A DNA stretch of 64,000 bases, taken from NCBI GenBank assembly GCA_945787015.1, contig CALZGM010000020.1, positions 1 through 64,000 on the forward strand, given 5' to 3'. Under the pieces are notes generated by a model, which had not been told where the DNA came from, did no database searches, and saw only the letters and a list, made by a program, of their open reading frames with translations. The DNA comes from an uncultured Roseburia sp. (GTDB lineage Bacteria > Bacillota > Clostridia > Lachnospirales > Lachnospiraceae). The first letter of the stretch is position 1. Every line of letters begins with the position of its first letter. A program made the position numbers and the translations under genes. This document shows positions 18,513 through 27,341 of the stretch, one piece after another.

Positions 18513-19922
18513 ATGAGCTTCGTAAGAAAAAAAACAGACTTAGTTCAAAAAGTCGCAGAAATGAAACAGGCGGATTATTCAGGAAATCCGGAATTAGACG
18601 GGATATATAAGCGTCTGGTAAAAAACAGAGAAGAATTTGAATCCGTATATGACAAGGGACTGGATGCAGTCATGCAGATTAGTTCTTTGGATTTGATTTT
18701 ATCCAGAAGTACCGATATGCTGTTAAAGGATGCGGAAAACGCGGACCATGCCACCGGAGAAATTCTAAGTGCGGCAGAGGATTCTTCTATGGTTGCCGAA
18801 CAGGTGAATATGCAGCACGAGGATTTAACCAAGACTATCGTAGAAGCTGCCGAAGATACCAACGAGGTGTTCAAAAAGATTGAGACCAGCCAGGAAGAAC
18901 TTTCCTCAATTCGTGATTTGTCTGTAAAAACGATAGCTGAATCCAAGGAAATGCAGGGCGATATGAATGCGCTTTTAGAAGTGATTAATCATATGAATGA
19001 AGTGATTGCGGGAATTAATTCTATTTCATCCCAGACGAATCTGCTTGCATTAAATGCATCAATTGAGGCAGCCAGAGCAGGGGAAGCCGGCAAAGGATTT
19101 GCAGTGGTTGCGGAGGAAATCCGAAAACTTGCAGAAGAGACACAAATGATGACTGCAAATATGGGCGAATTTGTGGAGAGGATTAAAGATGCTTCTCACA
19201 AGAGTTCCGAAAGCGTAACCAGCACGATTGAGGCACTCGGAACCGTAACCGAAAAGATTGAAAGTGTATGGGAAATCAACAGCGAGAATCAGCAGCATGT
19301 TTCAAGAGTCAATGATTCCATCAGTTCTCTTGCTGCGGTGAGCGAAGAAATCAGCAGCTCCATGAACGAACTGGAGACTCAGGCCTCCCATATTAAGAAT
19401 CAGTGTAGTGAGTTAGACAAAAATATGACAGAGTTAAAGGGCTTTAGTATTTACATTAAGGATGCCACAAAACCGGTAGAGAGAATCGAAAAGATTTTAT
19501 CTGATGCGACAAAAGTCATGGGTAAAATGACAGACGATGCATTCTTCCGTATGGAGTATCTGGAATTTGCAAAATATATGGATAAGGCAGTAAGTGCACA
19601 TCAGACATGGCTTTCTAATCTGAAACGTATGGTGGATGAACAGACGATTATTCCGTTGCAGTTTGACCCTTCAAAATGTGGTTTTGGGCATTTCTACTAT
19701 TCTATGACGCCAAAGACACCGGAGATTCGCGCTATCTGGACCCAGGTAGAGGCAAAACACAAGAAGTTCCATGAATATGGAAGTGAGGTCAGAAAACTGA
19801 TTATGAACCAGGATTATTCGGCTGCAAAGCAGAAATATACAGAAGCGGCAAATTATTCCAAGGTGCTGCTTGCTGATTTTGAAGAAATGAAAAAAATTGC
19901 AGTGAAATTGCAGAATCAGTAA
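18513..19922 (+). CDS. Soluble methyl-accepting chemotaxis protein with C-terminal CZB zinc domain
   Basis: A 469-residue cytoplasmic chemoreceptor: no membrane segment or periplasmic domain. Residues ~80-330 are the coiled-coil signalling domain with the conserved hairpin tip ([34 protein letters not shown]), which contacts CheA/CheW. Residues ~350-465 fit the chemoreceptor zinc-binding (CZB) domain: [18 protein letters not shown], and HKKFHEYG supply the expected His/Cys/His/His ligands. CZB receptors sense cytosolic zinc or oxidants such as hypochlorous acid. The gene is monocistronic, between a pyr terminator and a terminator at 19961. No other chemotaxis gene is in the window. Confidence 0.9.
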   Translation: MSFVRKKTDLVQKVAEMKQADYSGNPELDGIYKRLVKNREEFESVYDKGLDAVMQISSLDLILSRSTDMLLKDAENADHATGEILSAAEDSSMVAEQVNMQHEDLTKTIVEAAEDTNEVFKKIETSQEELSSIRDLSVKTIAESKEMQGDMNALLEVINHMNEVIAGINSISSQTNLLALNASIEAARAGEAGKGFAVVAEEIRKLAEETQMMTANMGEFVERIKDASHKSSESVTSTIEALGTVTEKIESVWEINSENQQHVSRVNDSISSLAAVSEEISSSMNELETQASHIKNQCSELDKNMTELKGFSIYIKDATKPVERIEKILSDATKVMGKMTDDAFFRMEYLEFAKYMDKAVSAHQTWLSNLKRMVDEQTIIPLQFDPSKCGFGHFYYSMTPKTPEIRAIWTQVEAKHKKFHEYGSEVRKLIMNQDYSAAKQKYTEAANYSKVLLADFEEMKKIAVKLQNQ

Positions 19923-19960
19923 GGTATGATTTCTTTAAAAATTTATTCAGTTAAAATGAA

Positions 19961-19987
19961 ATGGGGCTGTTTTACAGTCCCATTTTT
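19961..19987 (+). terminator. Intrinsic terminator after the chemoreceptor gene
   Basis: A 10-bp stem ATGGGGCTGT / ACAGTCCCAT (one G-U pair) followed by TTTTT. Confidence 0.85.
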
Positions 19988-19991
19988 GGTA

Positions 19992-20020
19992 TTGGAAAAT
20001 AGGAAAACATTTTGTATAAT
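19992..20020 (+). promoter_or_regulatory. Sigma-A promoter of the GGDEF gene
   Basis: TTGGAA (19992-19997), 17-nt spacer, perfect TATAAT (20015-20020). Confidence 0.75.
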
Positions 20021-20059
20021 GTAAAGAGCAGAGAAAGAAGCAATGAGGAGAATTTACGA

Positions 20060-21646
20060 ATGAAAAAAGTGATTCAGTATATATATTATATCTTAACAAG
20101 TATGGCAGCCATTCTTATGCTTGCAGGACTTATCTGGGGAAAAACAGATGAGTTTAGCCGGAGTAAGCAGATGGGGAAAATGCAGGTGTACCCGGAACGT
20201 GAAGTAGCTGTTTCAGAGAATATACATGAATTCTATTTAGATATAAAGAGTCCGGATGGCGTGAGCATGATGATGGAACTTTATACCAACCGGAAAGAGG
20301 TGGAAGTGTATGCGGACGAAAGCCTTATTTATGCTTTCTGGATGCCGGAGAGTATTTTTGGACACAATAGCGGTGCTAAATTTCATTTTATAGAAATCCC
20401 GGTACAGGCAGAAGAAATAAAGGCTGTGATTAAGACCATTCATGGTGAAAAGTGGAAAGATGTGCCCGAATTCTACGTGGGGGATGGACTGGCAATTTAT
20501 CAGAATCATATCATAGAGTCCCTTCCGGACATAGTGTTAAGCTTATTCTGTATTTTGGTAGGGGCTTTTTTGGTTGGTTACTGGCTCGTAGTAAAAAAGA
20601 AAAATATTACAGAACGCAGTTCTCTGTACTTTGGCCTTTTTACAGTTGTACTCGGTGCATGGACCGTTCATCAGACAGATTTTGCAACCATTGTTGTGAA
20701 TAACCGGACCGTAGCATCCTTCTGCGGCTATTTGCTGACGATGCTTATGATTGTTCCGTTTGTGCTGTTTGTGAAAAGTTTTTTGGAGGCAGAGGATGCG
20801 CATCTTGCACATGGAATTTGCTGGACTGCGATTGCAGTTACAGTTATCAATACAACCGGACATATGATGAATCTGTGGCGTTTCAATGATACTGCACCGG
20901 CGATTCACATCTGCATTGCGGCAGGATTGGTATATTTGGTGTATGCTGCAATTTGTCGAATCAAGCGGTATGGATTCGATCATAAGGTAAAGACAAGCCT
21001 CATAGGGGCTGTTATTCTGATTTTTTCTGTTATTGTTGATTTATCTGCGTATTACATGGACGGGCTCAAAGCAGATATCGTCGGAAGACTTGGTCTGTTA
21101 ATTTATATTTTATTATTAGGAAGCGAAACGACATTAGAGTTTTTCAGACAGATAGAGGAAGGAAGAAAAGCAGAGATTTATAAGGAACTGGCAGAAAAGG
21201 ATATGATGACGGGACTTTACAATCGTAATGCGTTTGATGACTGGGAATATAACTGCAAGGACCCGGAAGATGTGATGCTGACGACGTTTGACTTGAATAA
21301 TCTGAAACAATGCAATGATACGTTGGGACATGAGGCCGGTGATAAATATATTATTGATTCAGCAAATCTGATAAAGCAGATGTTTGGAGATATTGCAACA
21401 TGCTATCGAATTGGCGGAGATGAGTTCTGTGCGGTAATCGAGCATGCAAAGGATGTTGATATGAAAGCCCGTTTGGAGCAGCTTAAGAGAGCACAGGATG
21501 ATTATAATGCAAAGTCTTTGGATATCAATATGCAGATTGCATGCGGCTATGCTTCCTTTGAAGAGGCAGATTTGACGATTCAGGGAACCAGAAGCAGAGC
21601 AGATGCCAGAATGTATGTGCATAAAAAGGAATTGAAGAAGCAGTAA
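20060..21646 (+). CDS. Membrane diguanylate cyclase (GGDEF) with multi-TM sensor
   Basis: Starting at 20060 (GAGGAG upstream), the protein has an N-terminal membrane segment, an extracellular domain of ~140 residues and about seven membrane segments (~165-360), like 7TM-DISM-type sensors. The cyclase domain follows: DMMTGLYNRNAF, DLNNLKQCNDTLGHEAGD and the active-site signature RIGGDEF. The active site is intact, so it should make c-di-GMP. No RxxD inhibitory site is seen just upstream of GGDEF, so product inhibition may be absent. Monocistronic between its own promoter and terminator. A longer start at 20012 overlaps the promoter and is less likely. Confidence 0.9.
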   Translation: MKKVIQYIYYILTSMAAILMLAGLIWGKTDEFSRSKQMGKMQVYPEREVAVSENIHEFYLDIKSPDGVSMMMELYTNRKEVEVYADESLIYAFWMPESIFGHNSGAKFHFIEIPVQAEEIKAVIKTIHGEKWKDVPEFYVGDGLAIYQNHIIESLPDIVLSLFCILVGAFLVGYWLVVKKKNITERSSLYFGLFTVVLGAWTVHQTDFATIVVNNRTVASFCGYLLTMLMIVPFVLFVKSFLEAEDAHLAHGICWTAIAVTVINTTGHMMNLWRFNDTAPAIHICIAAGLVYLVYAAICRIKRYGFDHKVKTSLIGAVILIFSVIVDLSAYYMDGLKADIVGRLGLLIYILLLGSETTLEFFRQIEEGRKAEIYKELAEKDMMTGLYNRNAFDDWEYNCKDPEDVMLTTFDLNNLKQCNDTLGHEAGDKYIIDSANLIKQMFGDIATCYRIGGDEFCAVIEHAKDVDMKARLEQLKRAQDDYNAKSLDINMQIACGYASFEEADLTIQGTRSRADARMYVHKKELKKQ

Positions 21647-21655
21647 GAAATGATG

Positions 21656-21681
21656 CGCGTCCACTTTGGTGGGCGCGTTTT
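21656..21681 (+). terminator. Intrinsic terminator after the GGDEF gene
   Basis: Stem CGCGTCCAC / GTGGGCGCG (one G-U pair) followed by TTTT. Confidence 0.8.
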
Positions 21682-21762
21682 GGTATTATGGTTAAGAGGC
21701 GTATTTGAGAACTTTTTGGATTGTGATATGAAAGAATAAGTTTTATTTTACTGGAAAAAGTT

Positions 21763-22596
21763 ATGATAGTTTGCTACAATCTTTATATAGAATTCCTCTG
21801 CGAAACGGAGGAAGAGAATGGCAGAAATTGCAAAGAATTTTTAGAAATGGTATTGCAGATTCCAATTGAACGTGTGGAGATCAGCAAAGAAAAAAGTATT
21901 ATTTATCATCCCGAATATAAGGGGGTTCGTCTGGATGTGTTTGCAAAAGATGAGCATCATACCCATTATGATGTGGAAATGCAGGCGACACGAAAACCGG
22001 CAATCGGAAAACGTGCAAGGTATTATCACAGCCAGATTGATATGGAGCTATTACTATGCGGAGAGGAATATGCGAAGCTTCCGAATTCCTATGTGATATT
22101 TATCTGTGATTTTGATCCATTCGGGAAGAAAAAATACCGCTATACTTTTGCGAGCCAGTGTTTAGAAGAGCAGGAGTTAAATGAGCAGGATGGAGTTGTA
22201 AGTATTTTTCTAAGCACATACGGAGAAAATGAAAAAGAGGTGCCGGAAGGAATGGTAAAATTCTTAAAGTTTGTTAGGGCAGACCTGACAGAAAGTGAGA
22301 ATGACTTTGCGGATGCTTATGTAAGAAAGCTACAGGAGTCTGTTCGACATGTAAAGGAAAGCCGGGAAATGGAGGAACGCTTTATGTTGTTTCAGGAAAT
22401 GTTAAGAGATGAACGCGCGGAAGGAAAAGCGGAAGGAAAAGCAGAAGCAGTTATTGAACTTTTAGAAGAGTTTGGTCCTGTTTCTGATGAAGTGCGTGAA
22501 AAAATCATGACAGAAAAAAACTTGGAAACGCTTAAAAAGTGGCATAAACTGGCAGCAAAAGCAGAATCTATGGATGAATTTCTAAAAGCGATGTAG
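21763..22596 (+). CDS. Rpn-family PD-(D/E)XK nuclease (transposase-like), N-terminus doubtful
   Basis: The body matches Rpn/PDDEXK-type recombination-promoting nucleases: GVRLDVFAKD ... YDVEMQ gives the D and ExQ catalytic residues, followed by KRARYYHSQIDMELL and the repeated helical tail (ERAEGKAEGKAEAVIELLEE). Family members normally begin with a DDFMF-type segment, which is missing. The only good ribosome site (CGGAGG, ~21806) serves an ATG at 21817 in another frame that reaches a stop after eight codons (MAEIAKNF). A one-base deletion near 21827 would explain this, since restoring it gives MAEICKEFLEMV. So the gene may be decayed, or it starts without a good ribosome site at 21763. Confidence 0.65.
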   Translation: MIVCYNLYIEFLCETEEENGRNCKEFLEMVLQIPIERVEISKEKSIIYHPEYKGVRLDVFAKDEHHTHYDVEMQATRKPAIGKRARYYHSQIDMELLLCGEEYAKLPNSYVIFICDFDPFGKKKYRYTFASQCLEEQELNEQDGVVSIFLSTYGENEKEVPEGMVKFLKFVRADLTESENDFADAYVRKLQESVRHVKESREMEERFMLFQEMLRDERAEGKAEGKAEAVIELLEEFGPVSDEVREKIMTEKNLETLKKWHKLAAKAESMDEFLKAM

Positions 22597-22907
22597 AATA
22601 CAGAAAGTATTTTGCATTGTGTATTTTCGTGTTAATAGAGTGATTCGTAGACAGTCTATTGCATGAAATCTCTGGCAGATATATTTTATAGGGTATGTCT
22701 GTCGTCAAATGTAACAAGTCAACCGGTTCAGGGAGAGTACCAATAAAAATAGGCAGAGGAATTCTATAGTTGTGTGACAACGATGTTAACGAGCTGAAAC
22801 TGTTGAAAAACAAAAGGCTTTATGATAGTATTTAGAGGATAATTGAAATTTCTTGACACTGCAAAAGTGTGTAAAAATGGTGTAGTAGATTATTTTTGAA
22901 AGTGTGC
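22597..22907. other. Non-coding stretch upstream of the pyrE leader
   Basis: No credible ORF. A TTGACA box at 22853-22858 is followed by a small inverted repeat (ACACT / AGTGT) but lacks a convincing -10 at 17 nt. Nothing else recognisable. Confidence 0.5.
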
Positions 22908-23034
22908 ACAAGCCGCACCTTAAGAGCAAACTCTCTCGGTCACGGGACGAAAGCCCTATCATTTCAAAATTGCCAGAACCCTTAGAAACACAAGTGTTTC
23001 ACGGATTTACCAATTTCGAAATGGCACGGCTTGT
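22908..23034 (+). ncRNA. Candidate structured RNA leader of pyrE
   Basis: The 127-nt segment closes with an 8-bp stem ACAAGCCG (22908-22915) / CGGCTTGT (23027-23034). A 13-position stem, with one mismatch, joins 22960-22972 to 23011-23023. A 7-bp hairpin GAAACAC / GTGTTTC lies at 22985-23000. Small hairpins AGAG / CTCT (22923-22934) and GGG / CCC (22944-22956) lie on the 5' side. There is no T-run, and the pyrE ribosome site (AGGAGG) is 17 nt downstream. It is not a PyrR site or a riboswitch class I can name. Short pieces (GCAAAC, GGGACGAAAGCC) only loosely recall the c-di-GMP-I core. Confidence 0.6.
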
Positions 23035-23066
23035 AGCTTAATGAAAATGCAGGAGGTTTAGTTCAT

Positions 23067-23747
23067 ATGGAACAGTATAAGCAGGAATTTATTGAATTTA
23101 TGGTAGAAAGCGACGTGCTTAAGTTTGGTGAGTTTACGTTAAAGAGCGGACGTAAATCTCCATTTTTTATGAACGCAGGTGCCTATGTAACAGGCAGCCA
23201 GCTGATGCGCCTTGGTGAATACTATGCAAAAGCAATTCATGATAACTATGGAGATGATTTTGATGTCTTATTCGGACCGGCATACAAGGGAATTCCGATT
23301 AGTGTTGTGACAGCAGTTGCTTACAGCAAGCTGTACGGAAAGGAAATCCGTTATTGCTCTGACCGTAAAGAGGAAAAGGACCATGGAGCAGACAAGGGAA
23401 GCTTCTTGGGAAGTAGCTTAAAAGATGGCGACAGAGTGATTATGATTGAAGACGTCACCACTTCCGGAAAGTCCATGGAAGAAACGGTTCCGAAGGTAAA
23501 AGGCGCAGCAAATGTTGAGATTCTTGGACTCATGGTTTCTTTAAACCGTATGGAAGTAGGACTTGGCGGAGAAAAGAGTGCATTAGAGGAGATTCAGGAG
23601 AACTATGGTTTCAGAGCCTGCGCAATTGTATCAATGGCAGAAGTAGTGGAACACCTGTATAATCGCGAGTGTCAGGGCAGAGTGGTGATTGATGACACCA
23701 TTAAGGCCGCGATTGACCGGTATTATGAAGAATATGGCTGCAAATAA
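23067..23747 (+). CDS. pyrE: Orotate phosphoribosyltransferase
   Basis: Transfers PRPP ribose-phosphate to orotate, giving OMP. The PRPP-binding loop is IEDVTTSGKS, with KYG-like and DRKEEKDHGADKG flexible-loop residues present; 226 residues. AGGAGG precedes the start. It is separated from pyrCKD by 5 kb and has its own structured leader. The VanZ gene overlaps its 3' end. Confidence 0.95.
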   Translation: MEQYKQEFIEFMVESDVLKFGEFTLKSGRKSPFFMNAGAYVTGSQLMRLGEYYAKAIHDNYGDDFDVLFGPAYKGIPISVVTAVAYSKLYGKEIRYCSDRKEEKDHGADKGSFLGSSLKDGDRVIMIEDVTTSGKSMEETVPKVKGAANVEILGLMVSLNRMEVGLGGEKSALEEIQENYGFRACAIVSMAEVVEHLYNRECQGRVVIDDTIKAAIDRYYEEYGCK

Positions 23748-24225
23748 TAAGAAGAGCACAGGCGGCTCAAAAAAGCCGAATAGCAGAAACCGTACCTTGG
23801 CGGTTCTGCTTTTTCTGCTTTATTTTGCAATTTTGTTTTACTTCCTGTTTTTTTCGGAAAAAATGGGAAGAACTTATTCAGAACGGGAGTACCACTATAA
23901 TCTGATTCCGTTTTTGGAAATAAAGCGGTTCCTTGTGCATTATAAGGTGTTGGGAGCAGAAGCGGTTACATTAAATTTATTGGGAAATGTTCTGGCATTT
24001 ATGCCGTTCGGATTTTTCCTTCCGTTTTTTTCCAGACGCTGTCATATTTTTCTGAATACGGTGTTTTACAGCTTTGAATTAAGCCTTTTTGTAGAATTGA
24101 TTCAGTTGGTAACAAAGGTTGGAAGCTTCGATGTGGATGATATTATTTTAAATACGTTAGGTGGGGCACTTGGTTTTCTGGTATACCAGGTGTTTGCATG
24201 GATTGGAAGAAAACTAAAAAAATAA
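23725..24225 (+). CDS. VanZ-like membrane protein
   Basis: A basic N-terminus followed by four membrane segments. The motifs NLLGNVLAFMPFGFFLP and ELIQLVTKVGSFDVDDIILNTLGGALGFLVY are typical of VanZ family proteins. These are linked in one case to teicoplanin resistance, but most have no known role. Starts at 23725 or 23734 lie inside the last codons of pyrE, so translation is probably coupled. The gene is likely co-transcribed with pyrE and the next small gene. Confidence 0.85.
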   Translation: MKNMAANNKKSTGGSKKPNSRNRTLAVLLFLLYFAILFYFLFFSEKMGRTYSEREYHYNLIPFLEIKRFLVHYKVLGAEAVTLNLLGNVLAFMPFGFFLPFFSRRCHIFLNTVFYSFELSLFVELIQLVTKVGSFDVDDIILNTLGGALGFLVYQVFAWIGRKLKK

Positions 24226-24237
24226 AGGAATCGTAGT

Positions 24238-24567
24238 ATGATGAAAAAAAGACGCAGAGGGTACAAGTTTACAGAGAAGACGCAATCAAAACGTGGTATG
24301 GCAGCTTCCGGTATGGCAGCGGTATCCCTTGGTGTTTTTGTATATGTAATTTGGAATTCTTATACTCATAGGGGCGCTGGCAGCCTGTATTTGGGAAGCG
24401 CGGGGGTATCTTCTATGCTATTGTCTATGGTGGCATTTGTGGTGGCAGTTTTAAGCCTTAGGGAAGAGGATTCTTTTAAATTATTTCCATATCTGGGATT
24501 TTTATTGTCCTTTTTGGCACTGGGCTCCTGGATTGGGTTATATGTAATGGGATTTTTACTTGCTTAA
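24238..24567 (+). CDS. Small three-TM membrane protein (DUF6142-like)
   Basis: 109 residues: a basic N-terminus (MMKKRRRGYKF) and three hydrophobic segments. The sequence resembles the DUF6142 group found next to M29-type peptidase genes in Lachnospiraceae; I am only moderately sure of the family. It lies 12 nt after VanZ and 33 nt before the peptidase gene, so it is probably in the same operon. Function unknown. Confidence 0.7.
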   Translation: MMKKRRRGYKFTEKTQSKRGMAASGMAAVSLGVFVYVIWNSYTHRGAGSLYLGSAGVSSMLLSMVAFVVAVLSLREEDSFKLFPYLGFLLSFLALGSWIGLYVMGFLLA

Positions 24568-24600
24568 GTTAAACAGGCAGGAAGGAAAGGAAGAGAGAGA

Positions 24601-26625
24601 ATGAGTTATATGGAGTTTTATAAGGAGTCAAATGAGCAGGCCACAGAACGTTTTGACCTGGTGATGGAGCGGATTGCCGAAATCAAGGAAGAGACAGATG
24701 TACCGGCTGTGTATGATCCTTATTTTAGAAAAACAGCAGAATTTTTGCTTGCTGTAGCAGAGATTTTAAGAAAAAAAGAAGACGGCAGGTTAGAAAGCAG
24801 AACGCTGGAAGAATGTGAGCAGGATAATGCCGCAATGTTTCGCGATACGGTTGTAGAAAATTATGGAACAAGTTTTGCGAATCCGGCGTATGCCGTAGCG
24901 ACTCTGGGTGCAGAATACGGTCAGATTCTTTCTGCACTTCTGGTGACCTTACGTCAGGCAATTGGCGATGCTTTTGCCGGAAAAAAATTGAATGTTACGA
25001 TTCGCGCAGAGTTGTTTGTAGAAATTTATAATCACTTTGAAGCAGAGGAAATCGATAAAAAAGAAATCGAACAGAGCCTTTACTGGTTTTATCATGATTA
25101 CAGCGAAATCTTTGTGGGCGACGCAATCCGCACACAGGTATGCGCAAAAGAGGATTTTTTAAAGAATATCGTGATGAACAGTGATTTGAACGATTTACGT
25201 TATCTCTATTTAAGCGGCGATTATGTGGGAGAGAATGAATTAGGCGTTGCGTCATTTTTAAATACGCTGCCTGAGGAAGAAATTCAGGCAATGGCAGATA
25301 CCTATACCGAGGGTTACCGCATTGGTTTCGTAAATATGGGAGTGGATTTAAGCAAGAAGCTGACAGCCCAGATTATTTACCCGCTTGGGTTTGAACGTAT
25401 GGTCCGTGCGGCAATCCGCAATTTTGAAAAAATGGGGCTGGATGTGACAATGCGTATCATGAGTACGCCGGTAAATAAGCAGTACAGCTATGACCATAAG
25501 GATGACAGGGCTCTATACATGGATAAGGCATATGTGGAACGTCGCTTAGAGGTGATGAAAACCACATTTGAGGAGTATAAAAAAGAAGCAAATGGTCATG
25601 CCGGTCCGGCAGTTATCGAGACCTTTGGCGAGGTACCGTTTTCACCGGAGACGAAGGAGGAAAACTTAAAGCTAAATGAAAAACAACAGCAGTTGAGCCT
25701 TTACGAGATGAGCATGAGCGGTCAGCTTCGCAACCAGTATATCATCGGTGAGGAACGCAGTTTTACGATTATTTCCTATCCGCTTCCGGCAATCGGAGAG
25801 AAGTTTCAGGAGATTTTTGCTGAGACCGTAAAAATCAATACATTGGATTATAAATTGTATCAGGGCATCCAGCAGAAGATGATTGATGTGTTAGACACGG
25901 CCGAAAAGGTGCATATCACAGGCAAGGGAGAAAACAAGACGGACCTTTATGTATCGGTATGGCAGTTAGAGGATGGTACAAAGGAAACTGCTTTCGAAAA
26001 CTGTGTGGCAGATGTCAATATCCCGGTTGGTGAAGTATTTACCTCTCCGGTATTAAAAGGTACCACCGGCAAGCTTTTTGTAAGCCAGGTATATTTAAAT
26101 GAATTAAAATATTTGAACTTAGACATTGATTTCGAAGATGGCGTGATTAAGAACTACACCTGCACGAATTTTGAGGATGAAGCAGAGTGTAAAAAATACA
26201 TCAAGGATAATGTGCTGATGAATCATGACACCCTTCCGATGGGCGAGTTTGCTATCGGAACCAACACCACAGCGTACCGCATGGCAAGGGATTATGATAT
26301 TGCAGATAAGCTTCCAATCCTGATTGCGGAAAAGACAGGACCACATTTTGCAGTGGGTGATACCTGCTTCAGTCATCAGGAAGAAGTGGAATCTTTCAAT
26401 CCGGACGGAAAAGTAATACGAGCAAAGGAAAATGATTTCTCTATGCTTCGTAAGGAAGATATGGCAAAGGCATACTTCAACTGCCATACCGACATCACGA
26501 TTCCATATGATGAATTGGATAAGATTACAGTTATTCGTAAAGACGGAAGCAAAATTGATATCATTGCAGACGGAAGATTTGTTCTTCCGGGCACAGAAGA
26601 ACTGAATAAACCATTGGATGCATAA
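24601..26625 (+). CDS. M29-type aminopeptidase with N-terminal extension
   Basis: A 674-residue protein. The C-terminal ~400 residues resemble thermophilic metallo-aminopeptidases of family M29: NIPVGEVFTSP (metal Glu), GEFAIGTNTTA (second Glu), EKTGPHFAVGDTC (His) and CHTDITI (His and Asp). The usual Tyr seven residues after the His is replaced by Cys followed by Phe. About 210 extra residues at the N-terminus (helical, charged) have no recognised fold, and the protein is far longer than the ~410 usual for M29. It should release N-terminal amino acids from peptides in the cytoplasm. AAAGGAAGAGAGAGA precedes the start. Confidence 0.82.
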   Translation: MSYMEFYKESNEQATERFDLVMERIAEIKEETDVPAVYDPYFRKTAEFLLAVAEILRKKEDGRLESRTLEECEQDNAAMFRDTVVENYGTSFANPAYAVATLGAEYGQILSALLVTLRQAIGDAFAGKKLNVTIRAELFVEIYNHFEAEEIDKKEIEQSLYWFYHDYSEIFVGDAIRTQVCAKEDFLKNIVMNSDLNDLRYLYLSGDYVGENELGVASFLNTLPEEEIQAMADTYTEGYRIGFVNMGVDLSKKLTAQIIYPLGFERMVRAAIRNFEKMGLDVTMRIMSTPVNKQYSYDHKDDRALYMDKAYVERRLEVMKTTFEEYKKEANGHAGPAVIETFGEVPFSPETKEENLKLNEKQQQLSLYEMSMSGQLRNQYIIGEERSFTIISYPLPAIGEKFQEIFAETVKINTLDYKLYQGIQQKMIDVLDTAEKVHITGKGENKTDLYVSVWQLEDGTKETAFENCVADVNIPVGEVFTSPVLKGTTGKLFVSQVYLNELKYLNLDIDFEDGVIKNYTCTNFEDEAECKKYIKDNVLMNHDTLPMGEFAIGTNTTAYRMARDYDIADKLPILIAEKTGPHFAVGDTCFSHQEEVESFNPDGKVIRAKENDFSMLRKEDMAKAYFNCHTDITIPYDELDKITVIRKDGSKIDIIADGRFVLPGTEELNKPLDA

Positions 26626-26648
26626 AGCAAAAGAAAAGGAGACTTGTT

Positions 26649-27149
26649 ATGGCAAAAGTAGGAATTGTAATGGGCAGCGACTCAGATATGCCGGTAATGG
26701 CAAAAGCTGCAGATATTTTGGAACAGTTGGGCATTGATTACGAAATGACCATCATTTCCGCCCACCGTGAACCGGATGTTTTTTTTGAATATGCAAGGAG
26801 TGCAGAGGCAAAGGGCTTTAAGGTAATTATCGCAGGTGCCGGTATGGCAGCGCATTTACCGGGTATGTGTGCAGCAATTTTCCCGATGCCGGTCATTGGT
26901 ATTCCGATGCATACCACTTCTTTAGGAGGCAGGGACTCTCTTTATTCTATCGTACAGATGCCTTCCGGAATTCCGGTTGCAACAGTTGCTATTAACGGCG
27001 GTGCCAACGCAGGTTTGCTTGCAGCAAAAATTCTTGCGACTTCAGATGCAGAATTGTTAGAGAAGTTAAAAGCTTACTCTAAGGAATTAAAGGAGCAGGT
27101 GCAGGCAAAGGATGCCAGACTGCAGGAAGTGGGATATAAAAACTATTAG
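26649..27149 (+). CDS. purE: N5-carboxyaminoimidazole ribonucleotide mutase
   Basis: PurE moves the carboxyl group of N5-CAIR to give CAIR in purine synthesis. The protein has the family signatures GSDSDMPVM, SAHREPD, GAGMAAHLPGM and MPSGIPVATVAINGGANAG. 166 residues, normal length. AAAGGAG precedes the ATG. A strong terminator follows, separating it from the ATPase gene. The other pur genes here (purM, N, D) start 1.7 kb downstream. Confidence 0.96.
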   Translation: MAKVGIVMGSDSDMPVMAKAADILEQLGIDYEMTIISAHREPDVFFEYARSAEAKGFKVIIAGAGMAAHLPGMCAAIFPMPVIGIPMHTTSLGGRDSLYSIVQMPSGIPVATVAINGGANAGLLAAKILATSDAELLEKLKAYSKELKEQVQAKDARLQEVGYKNY

Positions 27150-27171
27150 ATTTAGAATAATGGAAAATGAG

Positions 27172-27206
27172 AACGGCTATGAATCATCCTATTCATAGCC
27201 GTTTTT
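27172..27206 (+). terminator. Intrinsic terminator after purE
   Basis: A 13-bp perfect stem AACGGCTATGAAT (27172-27184) / ATTCATAGCCGTT (27191-27203), then T residues. Confidence 0.9.
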
Positions 27207-27213
27207 GATTCAT

Positions 27214-27250
27214 GATAATAGAAAGTTCGCAGAGCGTACTTTCTATTATT
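27214..27250. repeat. Second hairpin downstream of purE
   Basis: AATAGAAAGT (27217-27226) pairs with ACTTTCTATT (27238-27247) and continues inward as CGC / GCG around an AGA loop. No T-run follows in the + direction. It may be a boundary repeat of the downstream repeat array. Confidence 0.65.
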
Positions 27251-27259
27251 GTATATTAG

Positions 27260-27341
27260 GAGAAAACGTGATAATATAAAAACAAATATCTTGAGAAAAC
27301 GTGATAATAGTGCGGATTACATATTGAGAAAACGTGATTAT
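27260..27341 (+). promoter_or_regulatory. Three direct repeats, 33-bp period, upstream of the ATPase gene
   Basis: GAGAAAACGTGATAAT occurs at 27260-27275 and 27293-27308, and as GAGAAAACGTGATTAT at 27326-27341. Unit spacing is exactly 33 bp, about three helical turns, so the sites face one side of the DNA. A -10-like TAAAAT lies at 27370-27375 without a good -35. This layout suggests activator or repressor binding sites. Confidence 0.7.

Noticed and set aside
22853-22888. Sigma-A promoter for pyrE
   Set aside because: TTGACA is perfect but no -10 of acceptable quality lies 16-18 nt downstream; left as uncertain.
27260-27341. CRISPR-like repeat array
   Set aside because: Only three 16-bp repeats with 17-bp spacers and no cas genes; better explained as phased regulatory sites.
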